A stretch of 64,000 nt of DNA, taken from Aptenodytes patagonicus (Eukaryota; Chordata; Aves; Sphenisciformes; Spheniscidae). Location: NCBI RefSeq assembly GCF_965638725.1, contig NC_134961.1, positions 3,596,001 through 3,660,000 of the forward strand, given 5' to 3'. The notes under the pieces were generated by a model. The model did no database searches. It was given only the letters and a program-made list of their open reading frames with translations, and was not told the origin of the DNA. Shown one piece after another: positions 1-13,700 of the stretch; positions within the stretch are counted from its first letter, which is position 1, and every line of letters starts with the position of its first letter. The position numbers and the translations under genes were made by a program.

Positions 1-356
1 ACTTTGCATGAAGTGCTGTACATCACACAGGACATGGCAACCCCACTAATGCCATCTGAGCCCAGGCTGGTCGGAACTGTGCTGGTGTTAGGCAAGGTGG
101 TGGCATGGCTATGAAAGTGGTCTTGTAACCAGGGCAGGTTACACAGGGAATGTTTCCTCCAGGCCCCTGTATCTTTGCTGGTGTCGCTGCCCTTGCCTGC
201 TGAATGTAAATGGAGTGGCCGCACTCTGCCATTCTTCCTCCAGGGCTGTGCTGCTGGGGGGGCTGCGTGAGTTGCTGGGATTAGGGCAGCTGCCTGCTGA
301 GCCCAGCACCGAGAGAAGCTGTCTGGCACACGCCTTGTGCTGAGCTATGCACTCAC

Positions 357-480
357 CCACAAAGATGAAGAAGATGACAAAAGCAGCAATGTCCCACTCA
401 GTCTCAAAGAGCCTTTTTCTTGCCAGCCGGCTCAGGAAGTTGTGGATCTCATTTTCCAGGTCTGGGCTTTGGCTCGTCAT
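357..480 (-). CDS. SMIM22: SMIM22-like small integral membrane protein, first coding exon (partial gene)
   Basis: Reading leftwards from an ATG at 480, 41 codons plus one base run to a good splice donor (G|GTGAGT, donor at 356-351). The peptide has an acidic/basic amphipathic N-terminus (LENEIHNFLSRL at about residues 8-19), then a Trp-Asp pair (W29-D30) leading straight into a hydrophobic stretch rich in Phe, Ile and Val (residues 31-41), where the exon stops. That layout, including the aromatic-rich start of the membrane segment after ETEWD, matches the small single-pass membrane protein SMIM22 (CASIMO1). The known family is under 100 residues, so the remaining membrane helix and cytosolic tail should be in an exon beyond the left edge; no convincing continuation is seen in 1-350. 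The start is chosen because the ATG sits directly before the family-like N-terminus. An acceptor-like CTTGCAG just upstream on the minus strand suggests a 5' UTR splice. The name is a recalled resemblance. Confidence 0.6.
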
Positions 481-2347
481 CTCAATTTCTGCTCAGAGCT
501 TATCCAGGTGGCTGACCTGCTGGGCTGCAAGATAGCCCCTGCTAGCAGGGGGGAGTGGAAGAGAAATGCAGCCACGCGCTTCTAGTCCCTCACTGGAGGA
601 CGCAGGCCACTGCCTGGGGACAGGGTGATCCTTCTAACCCTGACGGCGAGCCTTGACTTAGGGCTGGCCTTGCAGGGTGGGGAACGCTGTGCCCAAGCTA
701 GAGCAGGAGCTTGGCAAGACTTCTTCTGTCAGGAAAAAGCTGCCCTCGTTTCATGCAACTGCTGTAGATGCAGGCTGTTGAGTCAGCATGGCACCCTGCT
801 CTCCTCCGCAGGCCTGGTCGGCAGCAGGGAGAAGTGGGACCCAGCCTGCAGAGCTGGGCGGGAGCATGGCAACAAGAAGGGCTTCCAGCTTTTCGGAAGC
901 CCGGGCTGCCTCTGCTGCAGGAGGAATGGGCGGGGAAGGCAGCAAGGAGGTACCCACCCCTGCCCTCGTGGCTGCCAGGGCAGCGGGGGCCCTGCCTGCA
1001 GGGAGGAGAGGGCAGGAGAGCAGGGCCTTAGCTCGGAGTTCCCTAGCCTGATGCCTCAGAGCGAGCGGTGGGGCATGCCTGGCGCACTGGGGAGAAGGGA
1101 ATGGCCCGGGGCTGCGGCCAGGCCCTGCTGCCGCTCCCCCCCAGTATCACGTTTCCCTGTTAGCCAGGTCTGGCCTTACCCTGCTGCCCGTGTGCTAGCT
1201 CTGCCCCACATCCCCTTCCCAGCTGCCCAGGGCAGAGTTGGCTGCCACAGCCCGGCCCCCGCTTCATCCCCTGACAGCACCTCCTGCCAGGCAGGGAGGC
1301 ACAGGGGCTGGCAGGGGAACAGCAGCAAAAAAACCTCCTCTGGCAGCCTGTGGCGCTCAGGACAAGGGCGGCTCCAGGGCCTGGCTGTGTGGATGCAGGT
1401 GCCAGCCCCATGGGGAGGTGGATCCCCAGCCCTCCCACCCTCCCGCAGGGGGTCAAAGGCTGCAGGGCCTGGGGGCCTGGCCCAGCTTGCCTCCTGGCTC
1501 AGCCCTGAGGAGAGGGGAGCCTGATGCCAGGCCTGTCTTGGTGCCATGGCGGCATCTCAGAAGGCAGCCCTTTCCCTGGGGTCAAGGTGTCCGTGCCCAG
1601 CCTCTCAGCCACAGGCATGGTCAGGAGTGACAGGGTGAGATGGAGGCCCGGGAGAGGATGATGGGGACGCCCAGCTCTGCCACACTGTGGCCATGCTCTC
1701 CTGCGGCGCGTCACAGCATGGCACGGGGAGGAACGGGAATGCTTGCAGCCATGCAGGGGGGCTGTGGGGTTTTGGCCCTGGAGAGCTGGTCACAGGTGGG
1801 GTCACAGGCAGCATGTGGGGTCCCCCATTGTGGACCATTGCGCTGCCCTTTCCCGAGCACACAGGGGTGGTTCCTGTGGGTTCCAGAGGAGCTGTTCTAG
1901 AAGAAAACCTCTCCAGCCCAGCACTCTGCTTCCTCCCCCGGTGGTGCCTGGGCTCCCTGTTTGTGTGGCTCCAGGCCTCTCTGCTCCACCTGGCCTCCAG
2001 ACGCTCCTGCCTAGCTTTCCTCTGCCCAGACTGTGGGACTGGAAGGGCTGAGACGTGACAGATCCACAACATCCACGGAGAGAAGCAAAAGGTATCATGT
2101 TAGTGAAATGGAATCAGAAAGTGGAAAGTGATTGAACCATAAGGCACACCACTTTCATTGTCTCATCTGAGTGAAACGAAAGAGCAACACAACTGACTGA
2201 AAGAAATGGAATACTGAAAATTTATTTTCCACAAGTTGTTAATAACAACAGTTAAAAATGAACAGTAATATCAGCTTGAGGCAAATCATTTAACTACCAT
2301 ATTGTAGAATGAGCCTATTTTTTTCTGAATTATGATCATATTTTAAA
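481..2347. other. GC-rich upstream region without a recognised gene
   Basis: This lies upstream of the SMIM22-like exon on the minus strand. Parts (about 780-1700) are GC-rich and stay open over long stretches in several frames, including a 299-codon plus-strand frame at 625-1524. No splice-bounded exon, domain or family resemblance was seen, and overlapping open frames on both strands point to composition. It could hold the promoter or 5' exon of the minus-strand gene. Confidence 0.35.
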
Positions 2348-2427
2348 CTGGTAGTCCTGTGAGGAGCAGGGAGTTGGACCCAATGGTCCTTTCGGGTCCC
2401 TTCCAGCTTTTGAGATATTCTATGTAG
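2348..2427 (+). mobile_element. CR1 LINE 3'-end fragment
   Basis: The 80 bp closely parallel the last segment of the larger CR1 at 26700-26792: GTAGTCCT, then GAGCAGGGAGTTGGA, then a TCCCTTCCA block and a degenerate TATTCTATG tail. No coding part remains. This is typical of severely 5'-truncated CR1 copies in birds. Confidence 0.75.
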
Positions 2428-5400
2428 TTCAGGGGTGCATGGTGTGATCATGCCTGCTCTTCATCTCGCAGGCTGTGAAACAGCCTAGCCCTCCTGCGTA
2501 GGTCCTGCAAGGATGTCTCGCACTGCCCTGACTCAGTTTCCCTTGATGTGGTTGCATCTTATTTGCTTTCCCTTTTTCTTGCTGAATTCACTTCTACATA
2601 AAGGGATTGTAGCTGCGCTGACACTCCCTATGTAAGGATGTCTTGTGTGTATATGCCAAGGGGCAGCAAATCCCTGGTGACCTAAAAATGATCTTTCAGG
2701 TCCTTGTGATTATTGACCAGGCACATGGTCTTAAAGAAGAGTCTTTCAGAGGATGCTGCAGTGGTGGACAACCCCTCTACCTGGGTCGGTGGGTGCGTGC
2801 CTGCCAGGGTGGGTCCCTGGGAGCCAGCCGAGGAAGGGGGCACCAACTGCAGAGCTCACCTTATCCCTGGCCTGTCAGCAAACCAGCCCCTCTCCAGCTG
2901 TCCTCTGCCAGCACTGGCAAAGATTTCATGGGGTGGGTCAGGGCAAGAGGGACAGGGCCTCTAGGACCCACCTATTGTGGAGTGGAAGTCCTGTCCCCAC
3001 TCCTGGCCTGGTTGCGCATAGCCCCTTCCAGGCATCTGGGCACCAGCTGCCTGCTGGCCCCAGGGCACAGGGAGCTCTGAGCCAGGCAGGGCTCGTGTCT
3101 CCTGAATTGCAGTGGGCAACAAGGAGGATGAGGAGCTGGGAGGCGACATCCTGAAAGGGATTAGCCCAGCATGGAGGCTCAGGAGCCCTTGCACACACTG
3201 TTCCTGCTGCTGTCACCTGTCTGTGGCACCAGCAGTGACCCGCAGCCCTCACTGGGAGCTGCTTGCACCTGCCTGGCTCAAAACCTCGGCCCCAACCTGC
3301 TCTGTGGATGCAGAAATGCCCTTCCAGAGTCTAAGTGTCTTTATTAGAGCAGTCGCTGGGAGGACTGCACTGGGGGAGCTGGGCACAGGCCAAAACCAGC
3401 CAGCAGGGCGGGACTTACTTACTTTTGGCAGCTTATGGCCCTAGAGTGAGCAGTTGACACCATGCTTCACCAGCGTAGTCCTCCAGCCTGGGGCAGCAGG
3501 GACCACGCTGATGTGTCCAGCAGTGTGAGGACAGATTGCAATTAGCAGTGTCCCAAGAGGAAATAAAGGAGCCTAGGTGCATGGTGAGGAAAGAGGTCTG
3601 CATAGACCATGCCACCTTTTCTTTGAACCTCTGGAGAAAAGCAATTCAAGCCCCAGCAAACCCTGCTGTCAGCTCCTTTCTGCCACAGCCCTGTGCTGCT
3701 GGAGCAGGGACTGCAGACCCTGGTTTCAGACATCAGCCCAGCAGGGGGATCCTCATCCTTCATCAGCAGCTCCAGGCCCCATGGTCCCACCATGCTTGCT
3801 GGGACGGGCCTGGCCTGGGGACCAGCCAGGGCTAGCAGGCTGGGGGAGGCTGGTGGGGAGCAGCCAGGCAGTGGCAAGTGGTTGAGGAAGTCGCAGTTTT
3901 CAGGTGTTATCAGGGGCCTGGCTGGAGGCACCGCCATCAGTAGGAGCACCCAAGCCACCCCAAAGGCTTGTGGAAGCCAGGGGCACCTCTCTGCAGCGTT
4001 CTTCACCTGCCTCCACCAAATGCAGTCACTTTTGCTTCCCACCGTGCTGCTGACATGATTTCCATTTACGTGGTCCCCACTGTACCAGGGGTGAGGTACC
4101 TGGGCAGAGATCTTCTCCAGGCCCTGGCTCTTTGCTTTTGAAGCTGTCCTAAAGCAGCTCCCAAGGAGGGGCTTTTTCTACTGCGGGTTGGGATTATCAG
4201 CAGTGTAACACCGCCGGCCAGGCTGGAGGGACCAGGCTGGAGGCCCTGCTCTGGCTGGTACCCTGTACCCCCATGTCCCTTCTCTTGCAGGGTCAGAGAG
4301 CAGCACCCACAGGACCTGCTGCAATTTATTTTCCCTTTTCTTGACAATGTTTTCTGCCTTTACTGCTGCTCCACATTGTTTCACATTAAAAGGTGCAAAA
4401 CTAATTTTGAAATTCAGACCACAGTGCTCTTCACTGAGGCTATAAAAATCTATTCCTTATAAGAACCCTGTGCATATTACTGAGCAGTACAGTAGTCCTG
4501 AGGGAATGCTGCTCACAGACAGGAACGTCTAATACTGAGAGTTGCTTTTCATTTTCATATAACAACAACAAAAAAATCACATAGCAAAAGTAGTTTGCTA
4601 GAATGATCCATCCCAATGGAGCAAGGATAGGGCGGGACGAGTTGTGTGAGAGGAAGATGTGGGTTTAGAGCCAAGTTGAGCGGTCCCGAGATCTTGCGAG
4701 TTTAGCTGAAGCTTTGACTCCAGTTTACAAGGGCTAGATGTTTAGCTGGTGGTAACTGTCATGGCCTTAGTTAACACGTTTTTGGCATGATTTTTCTGGA
4801 TGTGTGTCCTAGGCAGCTGGAGATGGATGGCACACTCCTCAGGAAGGCAGCATGGGGTCAGAACAGCTCTGGTGCTGTGGAAGTGCGAGTGGGATGATAC
4901 TTCCCAGCAGTGTGTGCTGGTCTGGTGCCAGTGAGGAGGGGCACCCAGGGGCTCTGCCTGCCTGCCACAGAGCTGAATGCTGGCAGCCACGCTGCCTGGG
5001 CACAGTCTCCCGTGACGCCTGGGATGGGGTCTGTGCCTCCTCATAGAAAGCCTGGGGGCTGAGACAAGGATTTTGCTCACACACACCCAGGCTTGACAGT
5101 GCTTGTGTTATCTGAAATGACAGCAGACGAACTGATTTGACAGTTGGGTTTTTGCTCCATAGAGTCACAGTGAAGTGTAGTTTCATGCCTGTCTGGTCCC
5201 ATCTCCCTGATCCTCAGCAGGAGGGAGGAGGTGGTGCAGAGGTTGATGCATGGCATCCTGCTTCTGAAGGCGACTCGCTTGGCAGAGCTGATGCCCAGGT
5301 CTCAAAGTAAATTGCTCTAGCAGAGCTGCTAGTCCTTCTAGTGTCCCCCATTTTCAGGACCTGGCTTTCATTCCTGGAGTGGGGCACTGGGGAGGGAAAC

Positions 5401-8400
5401 CTTGGTTTGTTGCTCATTTCCAAGAGACTGTCCCTGCTTGCTTCTTGTAGAGCAGTCCAGTGGATGGAGGCATCATGGCAGGGCTGTGTAATCAGCTTCG
5501 GGATACACGGGAGGATGCATGTGGGTCCCTGGGGACTGGAGCTAAGAAAAGCCCAGTATACCCTGCTCCCAGGGAGCATCAATCAACAACAGGCCTGTGC
5601 ACAAGGCACCATGCTGACATCAGAAGGAGAGAGGTGCAGGGCTGAGATGTGCATTGGCTTTGTTCCTCTAAACATTTGATCCTAGCAGAATACATGAATC
5701 CATAGGTGCTCAGCCTGAATATGACAGTGCTAGGCTGCATCCTCAATCTATGGATTAGACAGGAGGGAGCTACTGGCGTTTCAGCAAGCCAAGAAGGCAG
5801 TGTTAAAGTAGTGGAAGAGCTGGGTCAAGAGGGAAGGCCCACTGCAAAACCTGCCAAGAGTGCTTGGGTGTCTGGAGGTTTTTGGGGTGGCTGGTGAGAG
5901 GCAGTGCCTGTTTGGGTGGGGGATGCTCTGACAGAGCATGTACTAGGTAATTTCTTGCTTCTGTGGTTTCAAAATCCCCAGCTGCCTTCTATTTTTAATA
6001 AAGCACACCTGTTTCCAGACTGAGCCCTGACTCAAGAAAATTATTAGTGTTCAAAAGGACTAGGGAATGTTAATAAGACCTTACAAGCCCCCATGCGAAG
6101 TGGGTAGGGGGACTGTTATGGGTGCTATTTTGGTGATATTACTGCTGCTATTTTTTCATTAAGAGAGAAGCTGAGGAACAATGAAGATCCTTGGTGCACG
6201 CTTGGAGTGGGAGAGGCTCTGTTGGAGAGGCTCAGACCTCAGCGTGGTAAGAATTCTTTGTTGTCTAGTGATCTGGAAGGATTGCTGGCTGGTCCTGCTG
6301 CTGTCCTCGCGTTAACAGGCAGGGGAGCCATATACAGTGGGTGAGGCTGTGTGTAGATGTGGTGCTGAGTCCTCGAAAGCTTGGGCAGTCTTCTAGGTCC
6401 TGCCTGTGTCTGGGGAGGTCTGAAAAAGAGACAGATGCACCATTCCACAAGGACCCACAGACTACTATTCCTTTCCATCAGCCAGGGGCTGTGGTGAATC
6501 CACAGGGGATAGGAATGCTTCAAAACCAGGTACCCTGCACTTTTCCTACAGAGGCTCACTGAACGTGCCTCATTTGTTGGTACTTGCAATTTATACCCAG
6601 ATGGCTACTTGCTGTGGCAGCCATAGTCTCCTAACCACCTGCTCTCCACTGCAGGTCCCTCAATTATACCATTCCCAAAATGTGGTGGGCTGTAATTCCC
6701 TGGAGACATCCACTTCCTCCCCAGATTTGGGCAATGGGAGGGAAGATGTCATTGGTCGGCCACGGCTGCACAGCGAGAACTGAGTTTGCCCTGCCTCCAC
6801 CTTCTCCTGTCTGCTTTGGTGACATCTTTCCCCATGGGGAAATCATTGGCAGAAGCAAGAGCACAGTTTTGCCTGTGCCACACACTGCAGGGAACTTTGC
6901 TGTGTGTCCCACAGGGCAGTATCACTCTCGTCCCTGCTGCAGGCTGGCACCAGGCTGCCAAGGACACCATCACCCTGAACGAGGGAGCATGGAGGCTGCA
7001 GCTGAAATTTGGTGCTTCATGTCTACCTGGGGTAAGATCTGGGGGGAAATTTTGTCCCATCTGAGATGAGGAGAACTTCCACAGTATCGATACAAATCTT
7101 TCTGCATAGAGCAAAAGTTCTATGCAGAACTCATGGTCTGTCATGGATAAGGATGTATTGCACAGACGTAAAAGCTTGCCTTCTCTGTCCAGGATGTGTA
7201 CGGGTGCACATGGAGCCTGTCCCTTGGCTGTCCTCTCAGTGGTTCATTGCATATGTGCAACACCCTAGGAGCAGGGAGCACCTAGGTGTGCAGGAGAACA
7301 CAGGCACCCATGTGGTGTATTTGAGGTGGGAGACAGAACCGGTTCTGCTTGCTGGTAATCTTTGCAGAAGGTGGAATTGCTTGTCCTGATTGCTGTGAAC
7401 AGCGGGACATACAATGTGTCCCTGCTTCTCTCTCCTACAATCTAATTAGAGCCAAATTCCACCACCACTCAAATCGTGGTGTCAGAATAGAAACATTTTC
7501 AGTCGACTTGGGCAAATGAATGTTTTACCTCTCGGCTTCTTATCAGCAGAGTCCATAATTCACCTGAAAGATATTCATGTGTGCTGATTCATTGCCCAGA
7601 GACGGGAATGACATTTATGTTTTGTTTGTGAGAGCTGGGATGGGGGCAGCGACACCAGAGGAGACCGGGGCTCCATAAATTTGTCCTCAGGGCCAGCTAG
7701 GTAACTGAGTGGGTTTACAGGCAGATGGAAAGTTAGCTGGGGAGGTTGAAAGCTTGAATGGGCGAGAGGCAAAATGCTGCATTTATTTGCTGAGTGGCTA
7801 GATAGGTGCAAATAAACATGAGGAAGAACTAGGTTAAGCAGCTGGTGAAAATGGAGAGATTGTGCCTCACATGCCTCTGGGTGCAAAAATGATTTGTGGT
7901 CCTAGACAAAACACGGTCTCCAAAATGCTGGAGCCAGTGTGGGAGGTAGTCCTTGGCTCTTGAGTGCCAAAATCACTCATCATCTTGCTGCAGCTCCCCA
8001 TTATGCTCATTCTGCTCCTTTCTTGCTGCATTCCCACTGCTGGTCCAGCTGCTCTCACTGTCCCTGAACTGCCCTCTTCCCCACTAAACTTTGGGACTGG
8101 GCCACCCTTTTGCTGGGCACCCCCAGGAAAGCGTGGTGTGCTTTCAGCAGCTATGACTGCTGGGTGTTTGAAAGTGCAAGATAGATGTGAGAGCAATTTC
8201 TCCTTCTTTAAGTAGATCTCCAGGCTCTGTGTACTTTGTAGTGGTGGTGGGCAATGCTGTTCAGGTTATCAGCATATCAGCCCACACTAGCAACACAGAT
8301 TTGGGGGTCAAATCCCATATAGGGAGTCAGATCATGAGTGAAAGAGACAGGGAGAGAATACAAACGCTCATACCAATGCATGAGAGGAGCCCAGGGAGGC

Positions 8401-10711
8401 ACTCGGTGACTTTCTGCTCAGGTGACCTGCCCATCAGAGGGTATTTCTAGCCCTAAGCTCACCCCAGAGAGCCTCGGCGGTCAGACAGAGTGCCCTGCTC
8501 CTCTGCAAACCTAGGATTGCACAAGCTCCTGCAAGCCCCATCATTGGGGCTCACCTTTAGCTTTTCTTTGAGAAAGCCTTTGACCTGAGCTCGAACACTT
8601 CCACTGTCGGGGTGGAGGATTTGCTGCCAATTCTAACAACTGTCATCTTGCCTGGTAAAAGAAATGCACGCTTTGGTTCCAGCCTGAGTGTGTGCGACTT
8701 CCATTTCCAGCTAGGCTTGAGATCCCAGCCTGCAAATGTGGCTTCTCTTTTTTTCTTAGCACAACAAGGCAATATTCAGCCGGATTGAAATGCCAAATGC
8801 TTGCCTTCTCCCAGCCTGCCAAACAAGATGGGTGATGAAGGATCCCACATCACTAGTGGTACTCACTCAGCAATGATTCTGCCTTTCTAGCTGTGGTTTG
8901 TGGCACAGACATTTTAATGGGGTTTTAACCCACTTAGTGTGCATTATTCTGATTTTGTATTGTTCTGGTGTGTTAATCAAGCATTCAGGGATGGTCTGGT
9001 AGACAGTGCCGATCAAAGTGGGGTTATAGAAAATAGCTCTCATCAAAGTCACTTGATATTTTTCAATGCAAGTGGATATGTTATGTAAGAAGACATCTGT
9101 AAAAGCTCTGTCCTACCATCACGTGACATATTAATTAATGAATCCCATTTCAGCTTTTTCATTATTTTCCTGAGTTGGCATCAGGCTGTTGGCTGTGTAG
9201 TTAACCTGCGTCCTCCTGGTTCCTTTTGCAAATCTCTCTGCCAGCCCTGAGACCTTCCGAAGAGTTTGAAGATTTACTGAAAGCCAGTGTTGGCTGGCCT
9301 GAGAGCTCCTAGAAAATTTAGATGAAAGTTTTCTGCTTCTGCTGATTAAAGCCTGTTTCTGGGGTTTCAGCTGATTGCCAGGTTTCATTACTGTTGGGGA
9401 GTATTTCAGCATCCCGTGATAGGAACACATAATGTCCACTTGCCGAGAAGGAACAGAAATATTCATTAATTCTTCTGTCCTGTCTGTGCTAGTATTGCAG
9501 CTCCTCAAGGTACTTCTGTTGGTTATAGCAATCTCCTTCCTTCCCTTATCAGTTTTCTAGCTTTGGTTATTTATTATACATTGGTTGGGGAGCATTTAAT
9601 TCTTAACTGCTTTCATCTTCTCTCCTAACCAATCTGTTTTGTGGAGTGTTTTCTTTCCCCTTGGTTTTTCATGTTTCCTCAGGTAGTCTCCTTTCCTGAC
9701 TGTGGAACTGTGTATTTTTTAGCCAAACATCCTGAAAAAAAATCCAACTATTATATTTTTCTATTTCAGTTCTTTTCCTTTGTTGATTCTCTGCCTATGC
9801 AGAGGAAATGAGTGATGTCTTCTGGTTATACATTTAACCACATTTAACTTTTTCTGCTGCACTGTAATAAATATACTCACCTCACACTTCTGCACACCAA
9901 AGCGATTGATAGGTCTTCTAAGACTGAACACTGCTCTGTCAAGCTTAAGTGTGATATATAATCTGCTCATGCAGTGTTTTAATTTAGGAAACTATCTTTG
10001 CCTGTTCTTAGAAAGTCTAGGGATATTTGACTTCTGGCAGGCAGAGCATGCTAGCATTGCTACTCAGAGCAGAAATTTCCTGTGATGCAGTGGCTGTTTC
10101 AGGTGTTAGCAAGACAGGGGAATTCACAGCTGCATGTGTTAAATACTGCTCAAGAATCTCCTGTTCACTCTGCTTTAAATTAATCAGAGGAAAAGATATC
10201 TTGGAAAATCTAGTTCTCCCAGCAAAGTCCCTCCCAAGCCAGCCGGGATGAGATGCTGGGGAGCTGCAATCCCGTGCTGGTCCTTGCCCAGGATAAGCAA
10301 TTGCCCCAAGGCCAGGACACTGCTGCTCCTGAGTTGTTTTAGGGTTTGTGTCACTGGGACTAGGGGATGACTGGGTGCTGAGCAGTCTCATTTCACTTTT
10401 GCTTGCAGGTTAGCTTGCTCTCTGCCATTAGCTGGTGCTGCGGTTAATTCACAAACCCATTCCCTTTGGGGCTGGACCCAGTTGCACTCTGCACCTGCCT
10501 GATGCTCTTTCTTTGGGCAAACATGCTGACTCTTTCTGGAGCAAAGCCCAGCAGCAAGGGCTGCTTCCCACTCACTCCAGACTCAGTCAGTGATGGGAGC
10601 GTGCTCTGCTCTCTGATGGCGCCTGCTCGGGGGGCTGCTGTGCTTGGGATCTCCTCCACCAGCAGAGCTGGATCCCCTTGCTTCCCTCAGCTCCATGCCC
10701 ATCCCCTTGCT

Positions 10712-10713
<2 letters not shown>
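2428..10713. other. 8.3 kb with no recognised gene
   Basis: Ordinary unique-looking DNA of moderate GC. Open frames are short (at most about 145 codons) and overlap on opposite strands. An acceptor-like TTGCAG precedes a short open stretch at 3113-3185 (GNKEDEELGGDILKG), but it has no clear donor or family. Several A/T-rich stretches (8880-9980) resemble intergenic or intronic sequence. Confidence 0.4.

Positions 10714-10757
<44 letters not shown>
10714..10757. repeat. (AT)n microsatellite
   Basis: About 22 uninterrupted AT dinucleotides between CTCC and GTGG. The run gives the alternating Ile-Tyr tracts seen in the overlapping open frames, which are therefore not genes. Confidence 0.95.
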
Positions 10758-10760
<3 letters not shown>

Positions 10761-13700
10761 GAAAGCCTAGTGGTGGAAAAACCAGGAAGAGCAGCTGCAA
10801 ACTCTGTAATGACCTGTGTGGTGCTGAGGTAGTGCTGCCATGGGACACTGCTGGAAGGATCTTGGCATGTGCTGGTGAAAGGTCTCAAAGGACATGCCTG
10901 TCCTCTTTGGTCCCAGAAGAGGACACTCAAGAAGCACAGTGTTTCTGTTCTGCAGCATGGCCAGTAAAATACAAGATAAAGCTGGGCAGTCTTGAACTAA
11001 ACCCCTGGTTTCCATTTCCTTCCTTGCTGGGGAGCTCTGCCTGCGCTGCACTGCTGAGGGGTCTCCTGGGGAGAGGACGTCGGGGGATGCACAGCCCTTG
11101 CTGGGAGGCTCCCTATGCTGAGTGGTGTAGCGTGGGAGGAGGTAATGGACCCATGACACTGCCTGTCCCTGTCTGGGGTAGAGCCCCAGGCTGGGGCTGG
11201 TCAAGGAGAGCTCTGCATTGCTACAGGTAAGCCTTTTGAGTGATGACTGTAGATATTGTGGCCCCCTTCTTGGGAAAAGTGATGTGTTGATGTAACCTCT
11301 GAATGCACAGCAGCCCTCTGGAAGCTTTTACAAGCTCATCTGTGAGCAGTAGGGCTCAAGAGCCTGCAGAAGTGTGGAGGTAGATTTGGCCTGTAACTTT
11401 GTCTTAGCTGTTCTAGGGCTGCATTGTTTTAGGTCTTGTTTTGTTTCCCCCCCTCCCCTAAAGAGTCCAAAGTGTAGTTTGGTATTGCCTGGGAGACTCC
11501 TGCAGTCGCTGGGTAGGGGGAACCTGGAAGGACTTATAATGTGAGTACCTGCAGTCCTGAAAATCCTATACCCTTCTTGGAGTAAGGCTTTCTGCCTTAA
11601 CTCTGCTTCACGTGGGGAGATGTTTGCAAAGCCCTGTGGGGCTGAGTGACAGATGCTGCCTTCTGGAGGAAGGTAGCTGTGATCCCACTGGAAGGGAACA
11701 GCTCTGTCCCATGCCACTACCTTGTCCTAAGCAAGTCAAGGGGATGTTGCTGCTTAAGCCTGGTCAAGCAACCAGTCCACTGGGTCTGTCTGCCTGAAAA
11801 CAATAAACAGGCCTGATCCAGCACTTACAGGAGCTAACGGGACTCTTCCTATCAATGGGGAAGATGTAAAAAAGTACATTTAACCCTGTGGTCAATGCAG
11901 CAGCTGAGCTTTTCTGAGGAGAGTCTCAAGTCCCTGAGCTGAGATGGTTCTGTGGGGCTGGGTAGGTGCTGTTTTCGGCTCATAGCTCTTCCCCAGGGAG
12001 AAAGGAAGAGCTTTCTCTCCTTGGCCTCTCTAAGGAGGATCAGGAGGTCTGACTTTTGTATGCATATATCTATCAGCATCAGCCCTCAAATAAGGCTCTG
12101 AAGTTGTCAGCGTGACCAAGGGCCTTTGGGGCAATAGAAGTTGTACGTCAGGGAGCAGGGCAGCACTTCTGAACAGCTAAAATAGGGGTTTGAGCCTGTG
12201 GTCTTAAGTCCCAGCTCTTCCGTGGCAACCACTTTTGCATCTCCGGGCCTTCTCCCCACCTCAAAGGCATAGCTTGTCCTGGGAGCATTGTGCTGAGAGC
12301 TGGTTTTGATGGTGCAGTTCTTCAGCCTATGGCAGAAGGGTGAAGGAAACTGTGGAAGTGTAGTTTTCCCTGGTGAGAGCAAACCTGTGCTCCTTGCTGG
12401 ATCTCCTGCTCTGCAGAGATGTTTGGTGCTCCTTGGGTTTGGGGGCCAAGGAGAGCCTTCAGGTAGTCTGATCATCGCCAAGCTATGGTGTTCAAGTGGG
12501 ATCGCTCCTTCTCCGCACCAGGTCCTGTGCACAATGGCAGCAGCTCATGGTGGAGTCAAGGCTCAGGGGAGAAACTCATGTTGTTTTAACTGTGTGCATT
12601 TAGCTCTTCCCCTGCTTTAAAATCATCTCTCTCCAGGAAAGCTTTTTCATTAAAATCATCAAGGAAAAGACGCAAGTGGCTTCATTTAAAACAGCACCAA
12701 ACGTTTGGGAAAAATTTAAGCTAAGATCGACTTATTCTAGATTTAGCTATTGGCTGGGGCAACAGCCAGCTGGGAGTCATTAGTATGAGCAGGAAGGACA
12801 CGGCTAGGTGTTGTGGGCAGGAAGCCATACAGGACACAGTACCAGGATTTTGCTGTCTAGCACAAAGCCAGGAGGAACACTTCATTAGAAGCAAGCTGTG
12901 TGATGTTCTAATATTAGCAAATCTGCAAACAGCTTGCTCTGTCTGCAGTGTTGGTGCAGGCTGTCCTCCAGCACAGCATCCACATGTCTGACTGTGCTGG
13001 GGGCAGGCTGTGTGCCATGCTGGGAGTGCAGGGGTCTAGGCTGCCACTAGCAGAGCTCCCTGCAAATTAGGGCTGTGCTAAGGGGTGCAGTCCCTTTGCT
13101 CAGACATCCAGTGGGTGGTTTTCAGAGGTAGTAGCACTGACAGGTACTAAGTAGATGTGAAATGGGAGAGTCTTCAGCCTGCTCCATGTGGGCCTTGCGC
13201 AGGGGTTTGTGCTCACATATTCCTGCACTGTGTATTCCCCCCAGGTTCTGCTGCTCTAATTTGTGAGGTCTCTCTGTTGTTGTCAAGTGTCTTCTGTTTC
13301 TGGTTTTTGGGCAAGAGCAGTTGATGAGATGGCAGGATGAAGTAATTCTGTTAACGGAGAATACTCCCTAATGGAAAATATTTCTCACATGTCAAAGCTG
13401 TTGGCATGAATTGATTACAATGCATCAGTCTATCAGATGGCACTAAACAATTTGTGTTTAAATATCCCTTGAAATACGTGCCTTTCTCTGGGAGGGCCTG
13501 ATCCAGAATCCAGCCCAGCAAACTTGAGCCTATCCAATGGACTCCATTTGGATCCTTTTATTGATGCAGTAGTGCAAGTTGGTGTGAACTTGCGGGCAGT
13601 TGCAGCCGACAGAACAAATGGATGCCAGGATTGTAGGGCTGAGAAGATTGTTTCGACTCAGTCTTGCAGGGAGAGTTGTGTCTGGAGGCCCCAGCACGAG

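Noticed and set aside
625..1524. 299-codon plus-strand open frame
   Set aside because: Low-complexity translation (Gly, Arg, Ala, Cys) in GC-rich DNA with competing frames on both strands, and no family resemblance.
3113..3190. Possible exon after TTGCAG (GNKEDEELGGDILKG)
   Set aside because: There is an acceptor-like start but no clear donor, no partner exons and no recognised family.
10466..11230. 254-codon open frame with a Tyr-Ile run
   Set aside because: It reads through the (AT)n microsatellite and has counterparts on the other strand; no conserved part is seen.
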